64,000 bases of DNA from Amphiura filiformis (GCF_039555335.1 NW_027305494.1:1302001-1366000); one strand, 5' to 3'. Positions 46,395 through 57,697 are shown, counted from the stretch's first letter. Numbers and translations: made by a program. Notes: generated from the letters alone by a model not told the origin.

Positions 46395-49300
46395 ATGGAC
46401 AGTAAGATGCCTCAAAATAACGCCGAATATGGTGGTGTTGAGTATTGGGATGATCGTTATGAATCAGAGGAGAGTTATGACTGGTTAGCGAGTGTCAAAT
46501 TTACTGATCTTATTATGCAATATCTGAAGACATCTCATCGAATTCTTATACTCGGTTAGTACATGGTTTAGTAAGCTTAGAATTACAACAAGTTACATAC
46601 TATTACTATAGCTAGGTATGAGAGGGAAACGTCAGTTAACACATTTGCTAGTCAGCCAAAATGGCCTAAACCGGCAATACAAATTTACATTGAAATTTAA
46701 AAGAACCGCTTGCTCAAGGAAACCTACGGCTACATAAATATGTTGTCTATTCTATACTTCACTTGACCCAAATATATTCATGATTTTTTTTGGTGATGAG
46801 AGACTCGCACATGGAATTTCAGAGGGATTTTGATAGCAGTTCCATTAAAAAAAGCTGCTATCGTCATAAGATCTAGAAACACCCCCGAAATGCTTTTTTT
46901 TGGGGAATTTTGCTAGCTGAATCTTTTTGATGAAAGTCAATCTTTGACTAGATGTAACTTTGCTACGGAAAGTGCTATGACAAAAAGGTTTTCAGTGTTG
47001 GCTTTCTTTACTCAAGGGCTTTAATTTGATATATAAAATGATGCAGTTTGATGGCAAATTTGAATTCACCTGGCATACCTACATTATAACATACTACATA
47101 GTAGATACATAAGGGACTCAATTATATTTCACCGTTGTTCATCACCGTTTAACAACGATGCATCTGCATCGTCTACTTCGTGAGGGCAGGTTAGCTGCCC
47201 TAGCGAACTAAACCCCGGGAGTAAACCCCGCAGATGCGCCGGATGCGAGTTCTTAAACGGTGATGAACAACGGTGATGAACAATGGTGAAACATGATTTG
47301 ATTGAATCCCTTTCAACAATGAAACAAGCTAAAGACCGTATAATTCAAAGGATTATTTCATGAGGAATGTCAATTAATCATTGCCACTCAGCCTTACAAA
47401 AAGATCGGCGGTGATTTCAGCAATAAAACTACAGAATAAAGTGGCATTGTTTAGCCGCCAGCTCTAAAAGATACAGAATTCAACTTGTAAGTGTGTAGGC
47501 ATGACGAATTTACGCGCTCACACATATTCGCGTAGACGCTATTGTATAAGTGTACGTGGATTCATCACGGATTAACAATGGTTGACTCCTGTACAAAGGT
47601 ACCGGTATAGGAAGAGTTGTTGAAAGACATAGTAGAACCGTCTCACCGGGGTGATATTAGTTTTATTGATAAACATTTGCAAAGGGACTACATAGTCAGA
47701 GGCAAGGTTCATATTGATCGGATAATAAGTATTTATTTAGACAATAATAGCTATTTTGAGGCAATTATGGGAAATTGGATGGTTTTGTTTTGGGCCGAGG
47801 TATTTTTCTGAGGGCGTGGTAAGTGCCGACAACAAGAGATACCAATCACAAAAGCGGGTTTGGTTTTGGGCCTCGGGAAATAAATACCTCGGCCCAAAAC
47901 AAAACACTCCAATTTCACACAATGACCTCAAAATAGATGGTACCGTACATAGTTATTATTGTCTAATTAGTGACCATGCAATAAGTGTGCGGTCAGGCAA
48001 TCAATTTCTTTTGATTGGATCACAGGCTTTGCGTATATACATGAGGTTATGAATACAGTAGTATTTACAAATGTATAAGTAATAGAGTTAGTACGTATTA
48101 TTGTGCTGGGATATTTGGTCAATACAATCTGTAAATAAGGGAGTGTTCAGAAATACTTTGGTGGGGGGGGCTGGAAAAATTTTTTTTTCATGTAGAAATT
48201 TTTTAACACCCCTCTTCAAAACCCAAAACTTTGACCCCCCCTCTTAATGGACCTAAAACTTTTTGACCCCCCTCATATAGGTTCAAAACTATTTTGACCT
48301 CCCCCATCATAATGTACCATTCTACTAATTCAATTCTACTACCATTCAAATGGCATTAATGATACTAAAATTTGTATTCAAGTGCAATGAAATTGGACCC
48401 ATGTCATTGATATAAAATATGTGGAATTTTGGAAATGTTTTAAAGTAGCACGCTAAAAGGGGATTAAATACGTGCGAAGCGCGCAAAATGTTGTACTTTG
48501 GGAGCTAAAATGGCCAAATTTGGTCAGAAACACACATACAGGCGTCAACAATGGGGGGATGATTGTATGGGCCACCCCCCCGCCTACATGTATGTTTACT
48601 GGGACTTTTTGTTGCGGCGCAGCGCGCAAAAACAAGACTATTTTAGCCCAAAATACAGGGCGTAGCCAGTTTTCTTGGTCGGGGGTGAATAAAATTTCGG
48701 GGCACAGACGAAAAAAGAAATTGCAGTTGCAAATACATATACCGGTTTTGTTTTTTAGAGAGACTGTACATGTATTTGAGCTTCCAAAAAGGCTTTATTG
48801 GGACAAAACGCGTGCAAAAATTGTGTATTTCGCCCATGATGGGATGAAAATGATGTTATTGTGACAATGTGCGCACACAGCGTGCAAACATTTTGTATTT
48901 TATTTTGGCCCATGATCGGGTTGAATTTATATGGAAAAGGGTCTCCTTGCTCCTTTTCTTTGCCCTCCAGATTTTCTCTTTCATTTTTTGTCAGAGGGCA
49001 CTTTTCTCTTTCATTTTTTGTCAGGGGCCCGTCCGCCCTGTCTACACTACTGCCGAAATGGTGTGTTTTGCTATTAAATTGATGGCCAGTTCGCGTGATC
49101 GCGAAGCGCAAAATTGTGCAATTTTACCCTATTTGGGCCCAAAACATGGTGCTTTTCGATGTGCTAAAAAAGTTGCACATGGCAATTGAATTATTGCTTT
49201 ATTTTTTCTTCTTTAAGGATTTTTAGGGGATGTCCCCCATGGAAAAAATTAAGGGGGGGGGGGGGACGTGTACCCCGGTTTTCTAAGCTTCCTCCGCCAA

Positions 49301-51592
49301 CATGATTTTTTATATCAGTGATAATAAATTAATAATTTGTACTACATGAAACATTATTGTAAACATTGTCAACACTAAAGAAGAGCAAAGATATTGCAGC
49401 TTTTAGTGATTTAAACAGCTTTACCAGAAAGAACTGACACAAAGCTCAAAATTAAGTTGTGACAATTTTTAACACTGGATCGAATGTACTTTTGTTCTGC
49501 TTTAATATGGGAACATTTGTGCGCACAGTGCGCGAAAATTTTTTACACCCCCCCTCTATGTGCCGAAAAACTTTTTAACCCCTCCTGTTCATACACCCAA
49601 AACTTTTTTAAATCCCCCTATTCAGAACTCATAAAATTTTATGACCCCTACATATTTTCCAGCCCCCCACCAGAGTATTTCTGAACACTCCCTAAATTTA
49701 AAAGTGTGCAAACAGAGGTCCTCAAAAGTAAAGGTAATTTGAAATTCAAATTGTAAATTGCTCCGATTGACTAAAAGTTGCGGAAATAACTGAGGATGGG
49801 AATAGAAATCAACAATTTGCACAAAACTTTTTGTGTACTTATTTTCGAGTTCCAAGTCAAATTTTTGAGTTTGAATTCAATTCAGGTATTGCTTTTACAG
49901 TAAAACCTCATTATAACGAAATCTGATACAAGAAAAACCCTGTTATAAAGAAGTATTTTTCCAGAACCAAGATACAAAATTCTTTTGTTATTTATTGTTT
50001 TTACAACCTTGATATAACGAAATTTGGATATAAAGAACTAATTTCTTTGTCCCTGACAACTTCGTTATAATGAGTTTCCACTGTATAATATTGGTGGTAA
50101 CAAAATTTAATACTTGTACTCAAAATTTTTATTTTATCCTAGGTTGTGGCAATAGCAAGATGGGTGAAGAGTTGTACAACAAAGGTTACGTACACATCAC
50201 AAATATAGACTACTCACAGGTGTGCATCAACAAAATGGTTGCCAAACATAAACACTGCCCTCACATGACATGGGAGTTTATGGACATGCGCAATTTGGAT
50301 TATGCAAATGAGATGTTTGATGTTGTGTTGGAAAAAGCTACCCTGGATGTCTTAATGGTGGAAGAAAAACACCCGCATAATTTATCACAGGAATGCTTGG
50401 ACAACATGGACAAAGTTCTATCAGAGGTATGAACCTTTTTCTCAGGCTGAGTTCACATGAGTATACTGTATATGGTATACAATAATTAAAAAATATGCTC
50501 ATTCGATCAGGCTGAGTTCACATAGTATACTCCTATGTAAACTCAGCCTGATCGAATGAGTGTATACTATAGCGAATACCGTATGCAATGCATTATATTC
50601 CTACATGTATGCGAACTCATCAGCCTAATGAAAGATAATATTGGATGAAAAGAAAAAGTACATTCATGAGAATCATTCATATTTTTTAGCAGTTTCTAGC
50701 TGTTTCAGGCTTTTAAAGTGGTACTTAGTGGCATATCTGCTATACTGTTTTAGTTACCCCAGCTACACGTGTATGCTGATATGCTCTCTATTCACCATCG
50801 AAGTGGTTACGTAATTATATTGGTTACCGGATCACACTATTTTGGTATGCCTTCGAGTGTCATATACTTTGTGTGGTGATTGTTTCGACCATGGTTCAAT
50901 ACTCAGGCGTGTGATTTAATTGACATGGTAACATTGCGGAACTTTGCTGGCAAATAAGGGTCGATCCTTCATGTAATTATTTTGTGTAATCTAATCCTAA
51001 CTCTAACCCTAATCCTAATCACAACCCTAATCCTAACCCTAAACTAACCCTAACCTTAACCCTAATTTCGTGTAAAATTACATGAAGGAATATAAGCCTT
51101 CTATGAAACATGTATAACACTGCCCAGTGGGGCATCACAGTTTTTAGATGAGTTCAGTTCTTGTTCTGAACTTACATCATTGTGAGATGAGTTGAAATTT
51201 CAAAAAGTGGCTATGAAGGAGACTACATTCCACTACCCCTGCATAGAAAATTCTTATAAAATTCATATTATTTCCTATTCATTTTGCAGGTTTCCAGAGT
51301 CTTATCTCCAGAAGGCATCTTCATCTCTTTCACATTTGCACAGCCTTACTTTAGAAAACCTCTGTATGCAAGGTCAAAGTTCAACTGGTCTGTAAATCAC
51401 AGGACATTTGGTGAAACGTTCCATTATTTTTTATACATCATGCAGAAAGGGCAAAGTTTGAGCCAAGAGGACTTGGCAAAAGAAAAATTGCGGACTAGTG
51501 AACCACAGGAGAATGACAATTTGCAACGTAACTTTGGTGATGTTAACGAACTACCTGAAGATGAAAACTATTTGCTAAATATTGATTTATGA
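46395..51592 (+). CDS. EEF1AKMT4: EEF1A lysine methyltransferase 4-like protein
   Basis: Three exons: 46395-46554, 50143-50426 and 51290-51592. They sit at GG|GTTAGT, CCTAG|G, GAG|GTATGA and TTTTGCAG|G borders, in phases 1 and 0, and encode 248 residues; the family member in humans is about 255. Exon 1 gives VEYWDDRYESEESYDW, the family's N-terminal signature. Exon 1/2 joins as LILGCGNSKM, the class I methyltransferase motif I that binds S-adenosylmethionine. Exon 2 continues with NIDYS (acidic motif II) and FDVVLEKATLD (motif IV, usually LEKGTLD; here Gly is Ala). Exon 3 starts VSRVLSPEGIFISFT and contains the FHYFLYIMQKG strand. Known family role: cytosolic methylation of elongation factor 1-alpha. 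The start is the upstream of two in-frame ATGs (46395, 46407). Intron 1 is 3.6 kb and holds four MITE or hairpin insertions; intron 2 holds two more. In vertebrates this gene adjoins and can be read through into ECE2; no ECE is seen here. Confidence 0.9.
47130..47292. mobile_element. Hairpin in intron 1 (TTCACCGTTGTTCATCACCG)
   Basis: TTCACCGTTGTTCATCACCG is mirrored by CGGTGATGAACAACGGTG, and an extra GATGAACAATGGTGAAA unit follows. The loop is CpG-rich. Small MITE in the methyltransferase intron. Confidence 0.65.
47765..47924. mobile_element. 160-bp hairpin MITE in intron 1
   Basis: TTGTTTTGGGCCGAGGTATTT (in pieces: TTGTTTTGGGCC, GAGGTATTT) at 47787 is mirrored by AAATACCTCGGCCCAAAACAA at about 47880-47902. 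Outer GAAATTGGA/TCCAATTTC arms lie beyond. ORFs crossing it on both strands are shadows of the palindrome. Confidence 0.75.
48139..49692. mobile_element. 1.55-kb TAA-flanked element in intron 1
   Basis: GGGAGTGTTCAGAAATACT at the left is mirrored by AGTATTTCTGAACACTCCC at the right; inside, GGGGGGGCTGGAAA is mirrored by TTTCCAGCCCCCC. TAA is duplicated at 48136-48138 and 49693-49695. The end layout parallels the GGGACCGTTCACAAACACTT family, so these are probably related Harbinger-type families. Interior ORFs (48472-48864, 48755-49111) look like low-complexity non-coding sequence and no transposase is evident. Confidence 0.85.
49898..50083. mobile_element. Mariner-type MITE, 60 bp before exon 2
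   Basis: CAGTAAAACCTCATTATAAC at the left, mirrored by GTTATAATGAGTTTCCACTG at the right, with flanking TA on both sides (49896-49897, 50084-50085). Internal TATAACGAA motifs are inverted. It sits just upstream of the exon 2 acceptor at 50141-50142, so it may touch the branch-point region. Confidence 0.85.
50440..50634. mobile_element. Nested hairpins in intron 2 (CAGGCTGAGTTCACAT)
   Basis: CAGGCTGAGTTCACAT occurs at about 50445 and again at 50510. The second copy is mirrored immediately by ATGTAAACTCAGCCTG, and the first by CGAACTCATCAGCCTAATG near 50612-50631. This looks like one MITE inside another of the same family. Confidence 0.65.
50967..51090. repeat. Hairpin with telomere-like CCCTAA core, intron 2
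   Basis: CCTTCATGTAATTATTTTGTG and its mirror CGTGTAAAATTACATGAAGG flank about 60 bp of imperfect CCTAACCCTAA repeats (50995-51064). Similar CCCTAA tracts occur at 58258-58333 and 61856-61940. It is best read as a MITE carrying an internal telomere-like minisatellite, not a true telomere scar, because the tract is bounded by inverted arms. Confidence 0.65.
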
Positions 51593-52175
51593 TAGTGGTT
51601 AGATCAGGGTTCAAAATATACGGGGGCCCAAAGGTGATGGAGATGTTCAGCCTTACGACATATGTGTATGGGAGTACCTAAGTGCATTTCAGTCTCAGAT
51701 ACTGAAATTGAAATTTTAGCTTTTATGATGTTTTATATACCGGTAGTGAAAGTAGTAAAACATTCATATTTTTTTTAAAGAAAATGGCTAATTTTATTTT
51801 TAAAATGGAGTCAAATCACTACTTAGCAGGATATGTGCAATTTTCTCTCTTTTCAGACAAATTTTCTGTTTAATTATGCTTACTTCAAACTACAGATTTG
51901 ATTTCCACATGCAAGCATAAGATCAGTTGCTTTGACTAGTGATTTGACCAACCAGATGCCTTAAATGTCATACAAACTCAGATTTTGGCAGGCATGAAAA
52001 CAAGGTAAACCAGAAAAACCAAATATCAAAAAAGTGAATTATTTTACTTTTTGCCCGGGGCACTAAACTTTAAAGGGACCAGAGAAAACATTTTTGAATA
52101 ACATTTTGTGCCAAAAATATTTTCAATTTAAAAAATGTTTGCATGACCTTCATATAGCATTGTGTATAGCCTGTC
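51593..52175. other. 3' flank of the methyltransferase gene, no further gene
   Basis: AT-rich 3'-UTR or intergenic sequence. No clear AATAAA is placed where it would decide the transcript end. No ORF. Confidence 0.45.
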
Positions 52176-52177
52176 AT

Positions 52178-52472
52178 TATAAGGGAATTTCGTGATCCAC
52201 AGCATCATCCCCTCACTTTCCTCAAAAAAAATTTCTTGCAGATTAATTCATTTCTAAGCAAAAATATCGTGAAATTTGAATTTTGTTCTGGTATTCCAGA
52301 ATGAAATTACAACACATTGTCAATGGAGCAGTGTAATACACATAATCATGCATATCACGTTAACACAAAATCGGAATCAACTGAAATTATGGGAATAAGT
52401 TTTTTTGTGGATATCTACTGACAAATTTCATAAAAAGAGAATGCTAGGATCACAAAATACTCCTTTAAATGA
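52178..52472. mobile_element. Hairpin MITE (AAGGGAATTTCGTGATCC ends)
   Basis: AAGGGAATTTCGTGATCC near 52181 is approximately mirrored by GGATCACAAAATACTCCTTT near 52448-52467. Imperfect arms suggest an older insertion. Confidence 0.55.
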
Positions 52473-52799
52473 ACAAAACCAAAACATGTTTATAACATTT
52501 TAAAAACATTGCCTTTGTTGGAATATAACAAAAGTTACACAGTGAAAGTTGTGTAATATATGGCCAATTGAAATGAAATACGATAATAATACAAAACTCT
52601 CTGTAGTTTCTGTTTGACTAGCACAATGTAGACTTGTATTATATTCGTATCATAATCAGATACCGTATTATACTGAGTCGCAAATTGTGCAATCTGTAGA
52701 AACACATTGCCAATAAAATAATTTTGTTCATAGCTAACCAAAGACTTGTACAAAGATTAGTATAGACTAAGGTACTGATATTATAATAATATGAACACT

Positions 52800-53013
52800 T
52801 AAAAAAAAGTAAGTTCCCCTTTCTATTTGGCATGATATCTGTAAAACTAATAATTCAATTAAAATGGGTCTTGGTAGTGGATCACATCACACTAACTGAG
52901 AATTAATTGTTGGTACAATGTTCTTGATGTGTGTGCCAAAATCAATTTCAATCAAAAAATTTGCTTTGAAGATATAATTCCAAATTGAAAGGGGAACTTA
53001 CCTTTTTTGAAGG
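52800..53013. mobile_element. Hairpin MITE upstream of the GPCR
   Basis: AAAAAAGTAAGTTCCCCTTT and its mirror AAAGGGGAACTTACCTTTTTT (first 20 shown as AAAGGGGAACTTACCTTTTT) border about 210 bp. It ends 217 bp before the GPCR start codon, so it may lie in the promoter or 5' UTR. Confidence 0.65.
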
Positions 53014-53229
53014 AAGAGCATGTAGAAACATTGTTTACATTTCAGTTTTGAAATGGTATTAATTTTCATTCGCAATGAAACAGAAATTCACCAACAAATT
53101 GCTTTCAAGTTTCGTATGAAGAAATTAACCTAGTACCTGATCTGATCTTAACACGAAAATGATGAAATCAATACCCAACCAAAGAAGTTGGTATTCAGGT
53201 AGCTATAATGAGAGTGTCATTTGAATACC

Positions 53230-54348
53230 ATGTACACCATGGAAACAGTCAATGCAACCACTAATGGCTCTATCAATTTTCCCATGAGTGTGAATTACTG
53301 GGAGCAAATTTTTACAGCCATCCTTACTTTGCTTATCTCCGTAACTGGTATCATTGGGAACACACTAATTATTTTAGCAGTGGCCTTCTGCCAGAAACTA
53401 CAAACCTCTACAAATGCTTTTGTGACAAGTTTAGCAGTGGCTGACTTGTTGACATCCATATTCCTGATCTGGTTTTCTGTTAGCATTCTTGGTCATAATG
53501 AATGGCCTATTCCTAATGCTATATGGTTGTGCGATATAACGGGGTTTACAATATACGCTTGTAGAGGTACGAGTCTGTACACTCTCGCAGCCATTGCAGT
53601 CAATCGTCTTATCCTGATCACCAAATCATACACGTATAGTAAGATATTCACTTCATGGAAGCTTGTCATGTTAATCGCAATTCCTTGGATCATACCATGG
53701 GTGGCTTTCATCATTCTCATACTGGCAGGAGTGGGTCAGTTTGGTTATGACATTGGTGACCTGTCGTGCTCTGCTATAGGGTCCGCCTACCTTCCTGATA
53801 TAATGGCAATTTGCATTGCAGCCATTGGATTCCCTGTTCCATTGTCCTTGGTGGTCTTCAGCTACACCGGGATATATCTGTACTTGAGGAGACACTTCCA
53901 TGCTAAGAAGAGTACTATACAGATTCCATCGTCTCACGGAACAGATGACACTGGATCCAATGCACTGGATCTTGACGCGAAGGACAAACAGCTGCAGGTA
54001 TCAACACCAGATTTATCCGACAACGCTAATATGAACCAAACCAAACGCTATAGACAAATATCCCGAGACCAAATCAAGATCACCAAGAATCTCTTCTTGA
54101 TAGTGTGCTCTGTATATGTCTGTTTTCTACCTTATTTCATATGTCTCTTGTTAATTCAGAAGTCTTATATACGTGTACATTTCTATGCTCGCATAGTAAC
54201 ATTTGCTAATAGTGCGATAAATTTTGCGATCCATACCAGTAAGCATCCAGATTTTAACATGGTGATAAGAAATATGGTGCGGGGCTCATATTCGAACATC
54301 CCTCAACCGTCTCGACTTTTAAGGTTTCTCTTGTCAAAGTGGAAGTAA
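53230..54348 (+). CDS. Orphan rhodopsin-class GPCR (melatonin-receptor/moody-like)
   Basis: Intronless, 372 residues from the first ATG at 53230. A second ATG at 53239 has the better context (ACACCATGG). Seven membrane segments are evident: TM1 about 28-54 with GN at 43-44, TM2 with LAVAD at 68-72, TM3 ending at NRL (125-127), TM4 with W153, TM5 about 190-218 with P204, TM6 about 286-309 with FLP, and TM7 about 319-336. Cys101 and Cys180 fit the conserved TM3-ECL2 disulfide. N-glycosylation sites are at N8 and N12. Departures from family A: DRY is NRL, CWxP is CFLP, and NPxxY is NFxxH followed by TSKHPDF. The NR- motif and the KHPDF tail recall the invertebrate melatonin-like/moody/Tre1 group; the ligand is unknown. 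The third intracellular loop is about 65 residues and Ser/Thr-rich. Single-exon structure suits a lineage-expanded or retrocopied receptor. Confidence 0.88.
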   Translation: MYTMETVNATTNGSINFPMSVNYWEQIFTAILTLLISVTGIIGNTLIILAVAFCQKLQTSTNAFVTSLAVADLLTSIFLIWFSVSILGHNEWPIPNAIWLCDITGFTIYACRGTSLYTLAAIAVNRLILITKSYTYSKIFTSWKLVMLIAIPWIIPWVAFIILILAGVGQFGYDIGDLSCSAIGSAYLPDIMAICIAAIGFPVPLSLVVFSYTGIYLYLRRHFHAKKSTIQIPSSHGTDDTGSNALDLDAKDKQLQVSTPDLSDNANMNQTKRYRQISRDQIKITKNLFLIVCSVYVCFLPYFICLLLIQKSYIRVHFYARIVTFANSAINFAIHTSKHPDFNMVIRNMVRGSYSNIPQPSRLLRFLLSKWK

Positions 54349-54878
54349 CAACTGAAACACCAAATTTGAACTTTATGTAATTTAGCATACCAAGCCAGGA
54401 CACCAAGGCTATATAAATCCATGTACAGTTAAGATTAAAAAAAAATGGAACAAACTAAACAGATGGATGAACTCTACAAACAAAACAATTTCATTACAAA
54501 GTCCCTTCCCCCACCACCATTGATATATCAATAGCCACTTTTCTAGGCCAATTTTGGGATATATGGATGGGTACTATTTCCACAATTTCTTGGGAAAATA
54601 GCAGAATTTTGCCTCATTGTAGCCAAAATTGTCAAAAATTCAAGAAAAGTTTTAAATCTCAGCCAATTTATATAGATAGTTCTACGTTCAGATATTCAGC
54701 AGTAGATCCCTATCCAAACCAAACTTTACCCCAGATACAAAGCTTATAACTTCTACCTGACTATGCGAAATGAAACTGAATGACTGTTGTTTTAAGATGC
54801 AAGATATGTATGGTCATCAGCATTTTTATTAGTACCCATCCTCCCTAATGAAACAAATTGCCTATTAAAGCCATATTA

Positions 54879-55292
54879 TAACATTTGCTGAGGATTTTAA
54901 ATTCTGGTTTTTACACGATTGTAATGTACTTTAGTCAATAAAGATGTTCTGCAAAATTAAATCAAGACTTTTGTGCTGTAGTTTTGTCAAAATCCAAGAT
55001 TTTGAATAAAACAATGGAACCGGCGTTTTATTATTACGATGGAAATATTAGTCGAACACGTATGCACAGTACGTACACAGCGTGTGGGATACACATACAC
55101 ACACCCCGAGGATCGTACCGTATTACAACCGCGGGAGTAACATGCATGGGCGCTAGTAGTAAATTCCAATTTTCTCTGCTTGACCTCACTTGTTCGGCTC
55201 AAAATTAAAAGGGGACATATCTGACAGTAAAAGCTAACATTTAATGGAAAATAAATACTAATCTACTTTTACAGAAATGTTATAATATGGCT
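54879..55292. mobile_element. TTAA-flanked MITE, AGCCATATTATAAC ends
   Basis: AGCCATATTATAACATTT at the left and AAATGTTATAATATGGCT at the right are exact inverted copies. TTAA is at 54875-54878 and 55293-55296. The right TTAA is also the left TTAA of the next element. Confidence 0.85.
54937..54942 (+). promoter_or_regulatory. Candidate polyA signal downstream of the GPCR
   Basis: AATAAA 589 bp after the stop, just inside the left part of the MITE at 54879-55292, so if used it would be MITE-supplied. Confidence 0.35.
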
Positions 55293-55296
55293 TTAA

Positions 55297-55942
55297 GGGA
55301 TGGGGTATGAAACGTTTGGACAGTATTTATTGTGGGACATTAGAGCACATCAGACATATCAATTGCATTCTGAATACGAAGAATGTCCTTCTGATATCAA
55401 ATAATTTTGATTTTTGAAATTGCAATGTAATACACATTTTATGGCAAATGATTAAAATTGATATTTTTGATATTTAACAGTACTCGGTAAACTTTATAAA
55501 TCTGATGATTTATACTTAAAGTGTATGTAAGTGGGATGAAAAGCCGACGATCAATTGAAAATGTTGACCTTTCAGTATTTTAGATATGGATTTTTTTCCC
55601 AAAACACCAAAAAAATTAGGTCTTTTTGGGAAAAAAATCCATATCTTCAATATGAAAGATCAAAATTTTCAATTGATCGTCGGCTTTTCCTCCCAGTTAC
55701 ATACACTTTAAGAATATATCATTAGATTTATATAATTTACTTCGAGGACTGTTATATATCAAAATGTGAAACATATCAAATATTTATAATTTGTCATAAA
55801 ATTTGTATTATATCGTGAATTTCAAAAAATGAAAATTATTTGATATCAGAAAGACATTCTTCGTATTCAGAATGCAATTCGATATGGCTGATGTGCCCCG
55901 TGTCCCACAAAAATACTGTCGAAACGCTTCATTCCAGATCCC
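55297..55942. mobile_element. TTAA-flanked MITE (family X), intact
   Basis: GGGATGGGGTATGAAACGTT is mirrored by AACGCTTCATTCCAGATCCC, with TTAA at 55293-55296 and 55943-55946. Nearly the whole element folds on itself: the central hairpin GCCGACGATCAATTGAAAAT/ATTTTCAATTGATCGTCGGC shares its inner arms GATATGGATTTTTTTCCCAA. It provides the empty-site reference for the element at 17191-18039. Confidence 0.85.
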
Positions 55943-55949
55943 TTAAGTA

Positions 55950-56277
55950 GGACTTCATCTATTATCTGTTGATTATGATTTATAGGTTAATAAATGCGTA
56001 TTACTTGTTGGGAGAGAAATTGGACAAAATAATGCACGCGCGCTGATGTTGATGCGTCTAATCCACGAGCCCCGATGCGTCTAATACACTGCGCGTAGTA
56101 CGCGGAGTGCAATTAGACACAATCAATGCATGGTTTGGATTTTTCTAACGCTTGCTCTGATTGGTTCTCGCTATCGAAGAGTGTATGAAATACCTATAAT
56201 CTCTTATGCTACTATTCCAAATCTCCTTTGTTCTAGCTGGATAGGTGCACATTATATTGGCTATGCAAAACAAATAA
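55950..56277. other. Intergenic, nothing recognised
   Basis: No gene. A weak inverted pair (GATGCGTCTAATCCACG / GATGCGTCTAATACACTGCG as direct copies) lies near 56050-56090. Confidence 0.45.
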
Positions 56278-56549
56278 GTGACCGTTCACAAACACTGGTT
56301 AGGGGGCCTGATGCAAAAGGGGCACTGAAAATTTTGATCCTCCTAGGGGGGGGGCATGAAAAAATGACCACAAATTTTACTGGGAAAATTGAGTTTATAT
56401 GCTTTTCTATGGGGTTGACCATAATTTTCATGTAAAAAAAGGGGGGGGGGCCTGACATTTTTGAGGTCTGTAAAGGGGGGGCCCCAAAAACATTTTTGTG
56501 ATGAAATTGTTTTGCATCAGCCCCCCAACAAGTGTTTGTGAACGGTCCC
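56278..56549. mobile_element. TAA-flanked MITE, GTGACCGTTCACAAACACT ends
   Basis: The left end GTGACCGTTCACAAACACTG is mirrored by AGTGTTTGTGAACGGTCCC. TAA is at 56275-56277 and 56550-56552. Same family as 26163-26358. ORFs across it on both strands are shadows. Confidence 0.9.
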
Positions 56550-56776
56550 TAACTGGTTCACATTAACTTCGCAAGTACCCTTCTTTAATTTGAAGGCACA
56601 TACATGGTAGCTGTAATCACATTATAACAGACGAATACAAACCAAAAGCAGATGGTTATCATGTATGGATGAATGGAGAAGATATATAAGTAAAATTTGT
56701 AGTAAAATAATTTTTTATCGATATTGAGTGGCCAATATAGATATTTTTAAAAATCGACGGTCCTTAGAAAGTGCTG

Positions 56777-57047
56777 CTACAGACTCTGAGTATTCCATGT
56801 AGAATATTTGATGTAACATTTCTATGTTATTTAATCTAGTCCCATTCTATTTCCAGTGATGTTTATGTTGTTACAAAAGTTTGATGACGTAAAATCGATA
56901 ATATGTTACATAAAATATCTGGTAGAATTATCTTACGTCATCAAACATTCGTTAGAACTTAAACATGCTGGAAATAGAATGGGAATATGTATAAATAACA
57001 TAGATAATGTTACATCAAATATTTTATGTCGAATAAAAAGTCTGTAG
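56777..57047. mobile_element. Hairpin MITE, CTACAGACT ends
   Basis: CTACAGACT...AATATTTGATGTAACATT is mirrored by AATGTTACATCAAATATT...AGTCTGTAG; CCCATTCTATTTCCAG and TTTGATGACGTAA are inner mirrored segments. Arms are around 110 bp with indels. Confidence 0.8.
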
Positions 57048-57182
57048 GGTCACTGAAGGTACAAGCTAGCGTAGACTGATGAGTTTCACTTTCTTGTATG
57101 AAATCTGTATTGAAACAGTTTTGATAATTAAATGTAGGTGACTCCATGCACATACCGTATCCCAGAAAGAAAGTGTAATACA

Positions 57183-57345
57183 GTTGAACCTCTTTAACAT
57201 GAAATCTATGGGGACACAGGTTTCAGTTTGTGTATTAAGATTTTGTATTATTATAGGTACTTTTAACTTACAAAAAGCAATGCCAGAAACTTCACTTTCA
57301 AAATCACTTTGCGTTATTAGGTTTTGTTGTGATGAGGTTCCACTG
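57183..57345. mobile_element. Mariner-type MITE in duplication copy 1
   Basis: CAGTTGAACCTCTTTAACAT and its mirror GATGAGGTTCCACTG, flanked by TA (57181-57182, 57346-57347). The orthologous copy is at 60798-60986. Confidence 0.75.
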
Positions 57346-57697
57346 TATTGCTTTAACAAAAGTGTACATTGTATGTCCATTGGACACACAGACTACAATC
57401 ATTATGAAAATGTTTAAAACTACAGTCTTTGTTAATGTTGCTTGTAAGTATTTTTAGTCCACTGTAAATATATGACTACTAGCAGTGACATACCGATCAA
57501 GGCGAACAAAAGGCGATCAAAACAGGGACAAAATTGACCACAATTTGTGCACAGCTTCCTTTAGGTTTGTCCCGGTAATTTCATTTTGGTAGCGGGTCTG
57601 TGGGATGATTTCGCAATTCCCCCCCAGACATTTTGCCTGGTATGCCACTGATAGTTGTAAAGCTATCAATATAAAGTAAAATAAATATTTAAAATGT

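Noticed and set aside
48472-49189. Overlapping 106-130 codon ORFs in methyltransferase intron 1
   Set aside because: They lie wholly inside the TAA-flanked element and occur on both strands; no transposase motif was recognised.
53221-53229. TTG at 53221 as the GPCR start
   Set aside because: Not a usual eukaryotic start; ATG codons follow at 53230 and 53239.
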